Part shown: one piece after another, positions 33,650 to 40,155 of the stretch
Position numbering within the stretch: position 1 is the stretch's first letter
Layout: the number at the start of each line of letters is the position of its first letter
From: Adhaeribacter terrigena
GTDB taxonomy: Bacteria; Bacteroidota; Bacteroidia; Cytophagales; Hymenobacteraceae
NCBI RefSeq assembly: GCF_016623615.1
Contig: NZ_JAEHFX010000009.1
Coordinates: forward strand, 62,001 to 126,000
Direction of reading: 5' to 3'
Length of the DNA: 64,000 nucleotides
Notes under the pieces: model-generated
Seen by the model: the letters and a program-made list of their open reading frames with translations, nothing else
Database searches by the model: none
Told to the model about the DNA's origin: nothing
Program-made: the position numbers and the translations under genes

Positions 33650-33880
33650 TCAGGACTGCATGTTAAAGGTTTTCGAATAAAGCAGAATGTTGCTGATGCA
33701 GCTTTGGCGCGGGCCTTTGCTTACTCTTTCCAGACTGCGTTTCGAGATCAGCAGTTCGGCGCATTCTTCGGCCAGGTCATCGTCGGTTTGCAGCGCGCAT
33801 TCCAGGTTGGTTTTTACATCATTCGGCAGTTCGTCATATACGTACTGAATGAGTTCATTGTGTGTAAAGGTTTTGATCAT
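33650..33880 (-). CDS. Small protein coupled to ECF sigma factor (possible anti-sigma)
   Basis: A 76-residue soluble protein starting MIKTFTHNELIQYVYDELP, with an acidic middle (ALQTDDDLAEECAELLISKRSL). It overlaps the 3' end of the sigma factor gene by 26 bp, so the two are translationally coupled. Bacteroidota ECF genes often carry such a short helical partner with the same opening pattern (family knowledge). It lacks the HxxxCxxC zinc motif and any membrane segment, so it is not a classical ZAS anti-sigma; a regulatory role is inferred from position only. Confidence 0.65.
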   Translation of the reverse strand: MIKTFTHNELIQYVYDELPNDVKTNLECALQTDDDLAEECAELLISKRSLERVSKGPRQSCISNILLYSKTFNMQS

Positions 33881-34454
33881 ATACTTTCGGTTGGTTGCTC
33901 ATTTTCTTCCGAAGATTGATCAACGCATAGCGCATTCTTCCCAGCGCCGTGTTGATGCTCACCCCGGTTGCGTCAGCAATTTCCTGAAAGCTCATGTCTG
34001 CGTAGTGGCGCATGATAAGCACCTCTTTTTGGTTTTCGGGCAATAATTCGATCATTGCTTTTAACCGGGCAAACGTTTCTTCCCGAATCTGCAGCGCTTC
34101 CGCGGAATCTTCTGCATAGCTTAACGAGTTGAACGCTTTGATATTGTCTTCCAGCTGAATGGTCGGATTTCTTTTTTCTTTCCGGAAGTGGTCGATGGCC
34201 AGGTTATGGGCAATGCGGCTGATCCAGGAAGAGAACTTGCCTTCCTCGTTATAGCGCCCGCCTTTCATGGTGTGAATTGCTTTAATAAAAGAATCCTGCA
34301 AAAGATCTTCGGCCACATCTTCGTCTTTCACAATTAGCATAATGCTTGTGAAAACGCGGTTTTTGTGGCGGTTAACCAGTATTTCGAATGCTTTTTCGTT
34401 ACCCGTGATGTACAGCGATACCAATTCGGAGTCGCTTCTCTGCGAAATATTCAT
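33855..34454 (-). CDS. ECF RNA polymerase sigma factor
   Basis: A 199-residue sigma-70 family protein. Region 2 includes EILVNRHKNRVFTSIMLIVKDEDVAEDLLQDSFIKA and the -10 contact FSSWISRIAHNLAIDHFRKEKR. Region 4 contains LPENQKEVLIMRHYADMSFQEIADATGVSINTALGRMRYAL, a complete helix-turn-helix. The start MNISQRSDSEL at 34452-34454 is preferred: the next upstream start (34544) lies within a promoter element (34542-34549), so it could not be translated from that transcript. Target genes unknown. Confidence 0.93.
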   Translation of the reverse strand: MNISQRSDSELVSLYITGNEKAFEILVNRHKNRVFTSIMLIVKDEDVAEDLLQDSFIKAIHTMKGGRYNEEGKFSSWISRIAHNLAIDHFRKEKRNPTIQLEDNIKAFNSLSYAEDSAEALQIREETFARLKAMIELLPENQKEVLIMRHYADMSFQEIADATGVSINTALGRMRYALINLRKKMSNQPKVYDQNLYTQ

Positions 34455-34541
34455 ATAAACGTACAAGATAAAAGTAATGTAGCCGTTTATATCATAAGCA
34501 AGAGTTTGGGTTTTAGGTGAATTGGTATAAAAGTGATATAT

Positions 34542-34549
34542 CAAATATA
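34542..34549 (-). promoter_or_regulatory. -7 promoter element for ECF sigma gene
   Basis: On the minus strand reads TATATTTG, exact TAnnTTTG, 87 bp upstream of the chosen start. This decides between the two candidate starts. Confidence 0.65.
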
Positions 34550-34643
34550 AGCTTCTTTTTTTCGAAAGTCAAGCCTTGAACTGATATTTTGCATTTTTTT
34601 TCATGATAAAGATCAGCTGCTTCGTTTCGGTGCTGCCAGGCCA

Positions 34644-34670
34644 TATTTTAGACCCGAATCTTACCGTTTG
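34644..34670 (-). repeat. Interspersed AACGSTA motif, diverged
   Basis: ATATTTTAGACCCGAATC then TTACCGTTTGG. Confidence 0.4.
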
Positions 34671-34720
34671 GTTTAATTGAAAAGCCTCGTTTCCGGAGGT
34701 TTTTTTACCCGACCCGGAAA

Positions 34721-35185
34721 TTATTTTGTTTCTACGGTCCGGATGGTGTCGTAAACCGCTTTGCGGCCGGTGCTATCGTTAATGATCAGGCGGGTTTTTT
34801 CGGTTATAGTAACTGATGTTTCATCTTTTCCGGTTACTTCTTTCTGGTGTTTGCGTATTTTTTCCGGGGCGATCATATCATCCATCAGGATCACCTTTTC
34901 GCCTTGCTTGTTTATCGCGTAGCCTTCGGGAAGTTTCTCTTTGGTGCCATCTGCATAATGCACCATCCCACTGTTGCTGACTTTGGTGCCACCCGCTGAG
35001 TAAGCACCGCGCAACGGCATTTCTTTACCGTTTTTAAACTCCACCATCTTCCCGAATTTCCGGGCCACACCATCGCGCATAGTTTGCTTAGGGGCGCCTT
35101 TGCGGGGCATGGTGGCTTGGGCTTGTGCCTCTACACCCAAAAAAGTCAGCGCCAGAAAGAAACAAAGTTTGGTTAGTATTTTCAT
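34721..35185 (-). CDS. Exported protein of unknown function
   Basis: A 154-residue product with signal peptide MKILTKLCFFLALTFLGVEA and a cleavage site after AQA. The start at 35183-35185 is chosen because it opens the signal peptide; a longer frame would add 24 polar residues. The mature part has a tract, KFGKMVEFKNGKEMPLRGAY, then HYADGTKEKLPEGYAI, two similar (K)-x-NG/DGTKE-MPL units that suggest a repeated beta-hairpin domain found in hymenobacterial exported proteins (tentative). Downstream is a weak hairpin (34685-34706). Function unknown. Confidence 0.7.
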   Translation of the reverse strand: MKILTKLCFFLALTFLGVEAQAQATMPRKGAPKQTMRDGVARKFGKMVEFKNGKEMPLRGAYSAGGTKVSNSGMVHYADGTKEKLPEGYAINKQGEKVILMDDMIAPEKIRKHQKEVTGKDETSVTITEKTRLIINDSTGRKAVYDTIRTVETK

Positions 35186-35319
35186 ATAAAAGTAAAACTG
35201 AAATTGAAAAGCCATTTGTATTAAAGGCTTTGCAGTTTTATACGGCCTTCTTTCCAAACCGGTAACACTTTTTCAGGGAATTTTAAAATTGCTTTCGCGA
35301 AAGAATTATAAAGCAAAGT

Positions 35320-35349
35320 AAAACGCTATGGTTTCCAGTCTTAAAACTC
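35320..35349 (+). repeat. Interspersed AACGSTA motif
   Basis: AAAACGCTATGGTTTCC then AGTCTTAAAACTC. Confidence 0.7.
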
Positions 35350-35633
35350 CCTGCCGCCTGAGCATGATTTGGATGATTATTGCCTGAATCAGGATTTACT
35401 GAAACGAAGTTCTGCTTATCTAATTTGAGAATTTACAGAATTGTTTAGACGGTGATTGGTGATTCTTTTGATCCCTGTGGTTTTTGTCTGAACACGATTT
35501 TAAGGATTAAAAGATGGACAGGATTATTTTCACATTTCCATTTCACGCACCTCGCCAGCGCAGCGTACCCTGAAAATTACGCTATCTGAGAAACTAACTA
35601 AAAAGAAGTTCGCTACGAAGGAGCATGACACCA

Positions 35634-35739
35634 GTTTCTGTGAGAGCGGCCTCCAAGACTTCCGGTGCCGAGGCACGAGGCAGCCCGCAAGGGCAGGAAG
35701 GGTTGCAGCCGCGAACGCAGAAACGAAGCCGCCCGGCTT
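35634..35739 (+). ncRNA. Structured RNA-like core, copy A
   Basis: Paper folding gives an outer stem GTTTCTGTG (35634-35642) with CGCAGAAAC (35716-35724), an internal loop AGA/GAA, and GCGGC with GCCGC. Inside are CTTCC/GGAAG, a GTGC/GCAC hairpin, and GCCC-GCAA-GGGC with a GNRA tetraloop. AAGCCG-CC-CGGCTT follows. The strand is assigned by the GNRA loop and is uncertain. It could also be a DNA-level mobile element. Confidence 0.4.
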
Positions 35740-35799
35740 GAGGGAGAAAGCTTCATTGAAAGTTAAGAGCTAATAGTTAGGAACGAAAAGCAAGCTATA

Positions 35800-35829
35800 A
35801 AAACGGTATCGTTTTGAGCTTACAAACTG
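35800..35829 (+). repeat. Interspersed AACGSTA motif inside element A
   Basis: AAAACGGTATCGTTTTG then AGCTTACAAACTG. Confidence 0.6.
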
Positions 35830-35876
35830 CTTGCCGACGACGAGATCCTTCACTAACGTTCAGGATGACAAGGTGT

Positions 35877-35906
35877 AAAACGCTATACTTTCAAACTCAA
35901 AAACTC
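35877..35906 (+). repeat. Interspersed AACGSTA motif inside element A
   Basis: AAAACGCTATACTTTC then AAACTCAAAAACTC. Confidence 0.65.
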
Positions 35907-36034
35907 AATTGCAACCTTTCTAATTAGCTTAAATAGATCCCTCTTTATCGTCTGGATGACGGAAACAGTCGGGATAATTACAAAGCGCTATCCTTAGTAA
36001 CAGAAAAACTACTTTAAACCACAACAGATTCCCG

Positions 36035-36042
36035 TACCTTTG
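36035..36042 (+). promoter_or_regulatory. -7 promoter element for MFS gene
   Basis: TACCTTTG (TAnnTTTG) only 20 bp before the ATG, giving a very short leader; TTTA about 20 bp upstream is a weak -33. Confidence 0.6.
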
Positions 36043-36061
36043 CCACCCTTAAATTTCCCCC

Positions 36062-37315
36062 ATGCAAGAACCTTCTTTTGAAATAAAACACGACCCCTAC
36101 GCTGCCCTCAAGATCCCTGAATTCCGGCTATATGTAGCGGCGCGTTTCTGCATTACCATTGCTTTGCAGATCCAGGCGGTAATTGTGGGCTGGCAAATTT
36201 ACCAGATCACCAAAGATCCGCTTTCGCTGGGCTTAATTGGTCTTGCCGAAGCGCTGCCCTCTATTTTTGTGGCTTTGTATGCCGGTTATGTAGCCGATAG
36301 TTATAACCGCAAAGCCATAATTGTAAGTGCCGTGAGCGTGCTGGTGGTTTGTTCGTCGGCGCTTTGGTTTTTTACCATAGATACCGGCGCTTTTGTGTTG
36401 CATAACGGCGTGCTGCCAATTTATGCGGTTATTTTCCTGAGCGGCATTGCCCGGGGTTTTATGGGACCGGCCACGTTTTCGTTTATGCCCCAGCTCATGC
36501 CCGACCGGAAGTTTTACGCCAATGCCATCACCTGGAGCAGTACCACCTGGCAGGCTGCTTCCGTAGCCGGACCTGCAATTGGCGGTCTGCTTTTTGGTTT
36601 TTTTGGTATTTCTGCCGCGTATGCCATAGATGCTTTACTTACCGTTTTTGCCTTCGTATTTTACTTCCTGATCAAAGCTAAACCGCTGCCGCCTACCACC
36701 GAAGCAAAACAAAGTATGAAAGAAAGCCTGCTTTCCGGTTTTCGGTTCGTGTTTAGCAACCAGATCATTTTAGGGGCTATCTCTTTAGATCTTTTTGCCG
36801 TGCTTTTTGGCGGAGCCGTAGCCTTGCTGCCGGTTTTTGCTTCCGAAATCCTGGAGGCTGGTCCGCAGGGGTTAGGTTTCCTGCGTGCCGCGCCTGCCGT
36901 AGGTTCCGTGCTCATGGCCATTTACCTGGCGCACCGGCCGGTAAGCGTAAATGCCGGCAAAAAAATGCTGTTGTGCGTAGCTGGTTTCGGGGTTTGTATC
37001 ATCCTGTTCGGGCTTTCCAGAAGTTTCTGGTTTTCGCTGGTTTTGCTGGCGCTCAGCGGGGTTTTCGATTCCATCAGCGTCATCATCCGTTCTACGCTTA
37101 TTCACACCTTTACGCCCGAACACATGAAAGGCAGGGTTTCGGCGGTGAATAATATTTTTGTGGGTTCTTCCAACGAGATCGGGGCATTTGAATCAGGTTT
37201 TGCGGCCAGGATCATGGGGGTGGTTCCATCGGTAGTTTTCGGCGGCGCCATGACTTTGCTGGTGGTTGGCATTACCGCTTTCAAAGCTAAAAAACTCCGC
37301 GATCTGCAACTTTAG
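36062..37315 (+). CDS. MFS transporter (EntS-like exporter family)
   Basis: A 417-residue membrane protein with about 12 hydrophobic segments. Motif A between helices 2 and 3 appears as GYVADSYNRKA (75-85). The N-terminus, HDPYAALKIPEFRLYVAARF, is typical of the MFS_3 (enterobactin-exporter-like) group. Segments such as GFMGPATFSFMPQLMP and DSISVIIRSTLIHTFTPEHMKGRVSAVN also match that group. Substrate unknown; there is no siderophore gene nearby. Its own promoter lies immediately upstream, after element A. Confidence 0.9.
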   Translation: MQEPSFEIKHDPYAALKIPEFRLYVAARFCITIALQIQAVIVGWQIYQITKDPLSLGLIGLAEALPSIFVALYAGYVADSYNRKAIIVSAVSVLVVCSSALWFFTIDTGAFVLHNGVLPIYAVIFLSGIARGFMGPATFSFMPQLMPDRKFYANAITWSSTTWQAASVAGPAIGGLLFGFFGISAAYAIDALLTVFAFVFYFLIKAKPLPPTTEAKQSMKESLLSGFRFVFSNQIILGAISLDLFAVLFGGAVALLPVFASEILEAGPQGLGFLRAAPAVGSVLMAIYLAHRPVSVNAGKKMLLCVAGFGVCIILFGLSRSFWFSLVLLALSGVFDSISVIIRSTLIHTFTPEHMKGRVSAVNNIFVGSSNEIGAFESGFAARIMGVVPSVVFGGAMTLLVVGITAFKAKKLRDLQL

Positions 37316-37378
37316 GTTCGATTGTTCGAATGTCAAATTTTCGATTATCCGAAGAACAGGTGGTTGGAATCTGAAGTA

Positions 37379-37409
37379 CTTTTCCAGGCCAAAACCCTAT
37401 CGTTTTTTC
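37379..37409 (-). repeat. Interspersed AACGSTA motif
   Basis: ACTTTTCCAGGCC then AAAACCCTATCGTTTTTT; the opposed copy at 37485 is 106 bp away. Confidence 0.7.
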
Positions 37410-37484
37410 TGACTTCCTGCAAACGCAACACAATTTTATATCTAATAGGAAGAAATTAAAAATCGAAAATTCGAACCATCGAAA

Positions 37485-37514
37485 AAAACGCTATGGTTTT
37501 CAGGCTGAAAAGTC
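37485..37514 (+). repeat. Interspersed AACGSTA motif, near-consensus
   Basis: AAAACGCTATGGTTTTC then AGGCTGAAAAGTC; the centre TTTTCAG/CTGAAAA can form a small hairpin. Confidence 0.75.
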
Positions 37515-37536
37515 AGCATATATGCGAAGGGTTACG

Positions 37537-37575
37537 AAAAAAAAATCCCGGTAGAATCTACCGGGATTTTTTTTT
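37537..37575. terminator. Bidirectional terminator
   Basis: AAAAATCCCGGTAGA and TCTACCGGGATTTTT form a 15 bp stem with a 3-base loop, with long A and T runs on the two sides. Serves the minus-strand T9SS gene. Confidence 0.9.
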
Positions 37576-37600
37576 GAAAAAGGATGTTTAATTTCGGTTT

Positions 37601-39154
37601 TTACTGGATGATCACTTTCTGGTGCGCGGCATACTTGCCGTTTTTAGCCGAGAGAATGTAAACCCCGCCGCCGGTATCCAGTCTAGGCAATTGAAATGAA
37701 CTTTGGTCGCCCGGGATCTGCTTGCTGAAAATGGTTCGTCCGGCCAGATCCTGCAATTCTATGGTGATCGGAGCGCTGGTATCGGTGGCCTGTAAGCGGA
37801 CGCTGCAATTTTCGCCGTGGCAAGGGTTTGGTACCAGCATCACAGCCAGCGATTTTGCTTTTCCGCCCTCATTGTTTACCGTAATGATCCGGGAATATTC
37901 GTGGGCGCCGTTAAAGTCAACTTGTTTCAGGCGGTAGTAATTCATGCTCTTAGGCGCGCTGGCATCCAGGTAACCGTAGTTAATGGCGCTGCTGGAACTA
38001 CCGTTGCCTTTTACGGTGGCTATTCTTTCAAAATTACGGCCGTTAACGCTGCGTTCTATTTCAAACCGGTCGTTGTCTTTTTCCGAAACCGTGGTCCAGT
38101 TCAGGGAAATTCCTTCCGGCGAGGCTTTACCGGCAAATTTAGAAAGCTCCACTGGTAAAGGATTGATACCGCAATTAGGGTCGGTGTTCAGCAGATCGAA
38201 GGTTTGCGAATAGGTGCCGCCAGTGGTGGTTATGGTTACGGTTACCAGGTTGCCGCCGGCCGCGGTAACCGCGCTTTCCGGTAGTAAATAAGCAAAGTCG
38301 TCGAATTCACCTACCGAGTCAAAATCGGCAGTGGTAGCAGTGAATGTGAGCAACGTGCTGGTTACGCTGGTGGTGTAGGCATAAGTGCTGGCAAACGGAT
38401 CGAGGGCAGCTTGCTGTTCAGGGCTTAAGTTAGGCAGCGAAAAACTTACCGAAGTAACCTGCTGACCGCAAATTTCGGTTAACGTAAAGTCTGGCCGGAA
38501 TTGGCCCGGGCCTGCGCCAATCTGGGTGCCGTTCAGCTGGTAACCAAAGCAGCAATCTTCTTTGTAGCAGGTTTCATTTACTACGGTTGGGCATTGTTCA
38601 CCCTGGCAAACATCGAAATCGAAATTAACGGTACCGGTGCGCTGCAGCTGCCATGGCCGGCCGGCTTTGGCGGTTACCTGGGCTTTGCGGCCATAAGGCG
38701 CATTCAGATCGGCGTTATTAACGATATAGTAATACACTTCAAACCCACCGTAGCTGAAAGTACCGGCATTAATGGCATTAAAAGCGATCAGCGAATCGTT
38801 GAATTTGTTAATGACGCTGTGGTTATACCGGTTCCGGAAAACGGAAGTTGGCGAAACGGCTGCCGGGGTAGAAGCACCTTGTCCGGGTAATTCGAAAGTA
38901 GCCTGTTTAAAAGTAGATTCACTGTAATTGGTGATTTTGTACTTCAGGGCGCTGGTTCCGTTGCCCAGGTCTTTCGGGGCGTAAAAGTCAAAACGGAAAC
39001 AATCGTCGTATAACGTACAGATCGGTTCTTCCTGGCATCCAGGCGGCACGTTGCAGATGGCTAATATAGTATTATCGAGTTTCTGGCTGTAAGCAGGAAA
39101 AGAGAAGAATAATAGTACAATAGCGAGCTTCGAAAGTAAAATTATGTTTTTCAT
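37601..39154 (-). CDS. Large T9SS-secreted protein
   Basis: A 517-residue exported protein. The signal peptide is MKNIILLSKLAIVLLFFSFPAYS. The first 330 residues are Cys-rich and beta-rich (ICNVPPGCQEEPIC, CQGEQCPTVVNETCYKEDCC). A fibronectin-like segment follows (PVELSKFAGKASPEGISLNWTTVSEKDNDRFEIERS, a very common module in Bacteroidota T9SS cargo), and then a T9SS type A sorting domain (LVPNPCHGENCSVRLQ ... GGVYILSAKNGKYAAHQKVIIQ). Probably surface-bound, with disulphides in the N-terminal part. No enzymatic motif. About 1 kb of non-coding DNA lies upstream. Confidence 0.87.
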   Translation of the reverse strand: MKNIILLSKLAIVLLFFSFPAYSQKLDNTILAICNVPPGCQEEPICTLYDDCFRFDFYAPKDLGNGTSALKYKITNYSESTFKQATFELPGQGASTPAAVSPTSVFRNRYNHSVINKFNDSLIAFNAINAGTFSYGGFEVYYYIVNNADLNAPYGRKAQVTAKAGRPWQLQRTGTVNFDFDVCQGEQCPTVVNETCYKEDCCFGYQLNGTQIGAGPGQFRPDFTLTEICGQQVTSVSFSLPNLSPEQQAALDPFASTYAYTTSVTSTLLTFTATTADFDSVGEFDDFAYLLPESAVTAAGGNLVTVTITTTGGTYSQTFDLLNTDPNCGINPLPVELSKFAGKASPEGISLNWTTVSEKDNDRFEIERSVNGRNFERIATVKGNGSSSSAINYGYLDASAPKSMNYYRLKQVDFNGAHEYSRIITVNNEGGKAKSLAVMLVPNPCHGENCSVRLQATDTSAPITIELQDLAGRTIFSKQIPGDQSSFQLPRLDTGGGVYILSAKNGKYAAHQKVIIQ

Positions 39155-39556
39155 AATAATGTGATGATTAAATTTGAATGCTGCGATTCAGTAATTAAAA
39201 ACTAAGTTTGTTTTAATAGGTCAAGAAGCTGTGAGGAAAGGAAAATCAACAGATATGCCTTTCCGGCTTACCAGATCAGTTTTTACTGTCCGGCGGGGAA
39301 GCAGAAGGGAAAAAAAGGATATAGAAATTCCGTTACCGTAACGTGCTGATATTGGGTTTAAATATTACTATTCCAATATGGCAAGCACGCGGCCTGCACA
39401 AATAAGACATGATCGGTACGGGTAAATTCGAAAGGAAAGTACTTTGTTTTCATAGCAGGTAAAGAGTAGCCTTGGGTTGAATTACAATCAAGCATCAGGA
39501 TCGACACCGGTTTAGCCGGGTACAGCGGTGTAATTCGGAAGGGGGAAAATCAGGTT

Positions 39557-39585
39557 GTAATAATAAATCTGGAGGTTATTATTAC
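39557..39585. repeat. 10 bp perfect inverted repeat
   Basis: GTAATAATAA, nine bases (ATCTGGAGG), TTATTATTAC. It could be an operator or a weak hairpin; no gene begins close by. Confidence 0.55.
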
Positions 39586-39997
39586 GCTAGAGCAAGGTGA
39601 ATTTACAGTTTTAAAAATCTGCCGTTAAAAATTTGGTTGCCGGTGATGCATGCGGTATGTCGGCTTTTACTAAATTTTTTAACAGATCTTCTTTCTGTAA
39701 TTCTTATTGTATTTAACGATTGCTTGAAAAAATGGGTAAGCGTAGAAATTGAATTATGCTGATATGAAAAGAAGAACTCTTCCAAATGATATGGATTTAT
39801 TCCTAAAGTGCAATTCGTTGCCTTGCTAAGCACCCCCATCCCTGTTGCGGGAGCTAAATTACAAAGTGTTACAAGCAACTGATCTCTACTGCTTCAGTTG
39901 ATAGTTAGGGGAAGCGAGGGGAGGTGAATAAACTTTTCAGATTCCCAACCCTTATCCGTAATTTTACCAAACCTTTCCGGTCACAATCGGTAATTCC

Positions 39998-40139
39998 AAA
40001 ACGGTATGCTTTCAGGCGAAAAAACTGCTGGCAAAACGCTAGGCTTTTCCCCTGAAAAAGTCCCGTAAAAACGCTAGGCAAATTGCCCGAAAAAGTCAGC
40101 GCTAAAACGCTATGCTTTCGGCACGAAAAAGTACCCGGA
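39998..40139 (+). repeat. Tandem array of four interspersed motifs
   Basis: Units start at 39998, 40033, 40068 and 40104, a period of 35, 35 and 36 bp. Each begins AAAACGSTAKGC and has GAAAAA near position 21-26; the middle and the last 8 bases vary. The array ends 16 bp before the uvrA ATG, so it occupies the place of the uvrA promoter and leader. No -7 TAnnTTTG element is visible between the array and the gene. Confidence 0.85.
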
Positions 40140-40155
40140 AACGTTAAGAACAACT

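Larger units (their letters stand above)
35481..35906. repeat. Composite interspersed element type A/B, copy A
   Basis: Homologous to 48300-48724. In order: GTCTGAACACGATTTTAAGG, then GATTAAAAGATG and ACAGGATT; CGCCAGCGCAGCGTA; the RNA-like core (35595-35765); and two forward interspersed motifs (35800 and 35877). The core is nearly identical between copies, while the flanks are only loosely alike. The motifs lie 77 bp apart here and 87 bp apart in the other copy. Confidence 0.8.
35186..36061. other. Long intergenic region with composite element A
   Basis: No credible gene. It holds a forward motif (35320-35349), element A (35481-35906) with its RNA-like core, REP-like words at 35843-35870 and 35931-35963, and the promoter of the MFS gene at its right end. 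Confidence 0.7.
39155..40155. other. 1 kb non-coding region between divergent genes
   Basis: No credible gene. It has a small nested inverted repeat (GAATTACA at 39479-39486 with TGTAATTC at 39529-39536, enclosing CACCG/CGGTG), a 10 bp inverted repeat at 39557-39585, and the tandem motif array at 39998-40139. The rest, 39590-39990, shows nothing recognisable. Confidence 0.6.

Noticed and set aside
35634-35739. tRNA or rRNA fragment
   Set aside because: GC-rich and structured, but no cloverleaf, no anticodon or T-arm motif, and no rRNA-like conserved words.
39603-39878. 91-residue frame on the minus strand
   Set aside because: No promoter, no recognisable domain and unusual composition; it lies in a gap with only weak coding character.
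39998-40139. CRISPR array
   Set aside because: Four regular units look array-like, but there is no constant repeat of 25 or more bases separated by unique spacers; the similarity is a bipartite motif at the two ends of each unit, and no cas gene is present.
39905-40153. Open frame on the minus strand before uvrA
   Set aside because: It covers the motif array and reads low-complexity residues; the periodic sequence explains the open frame.
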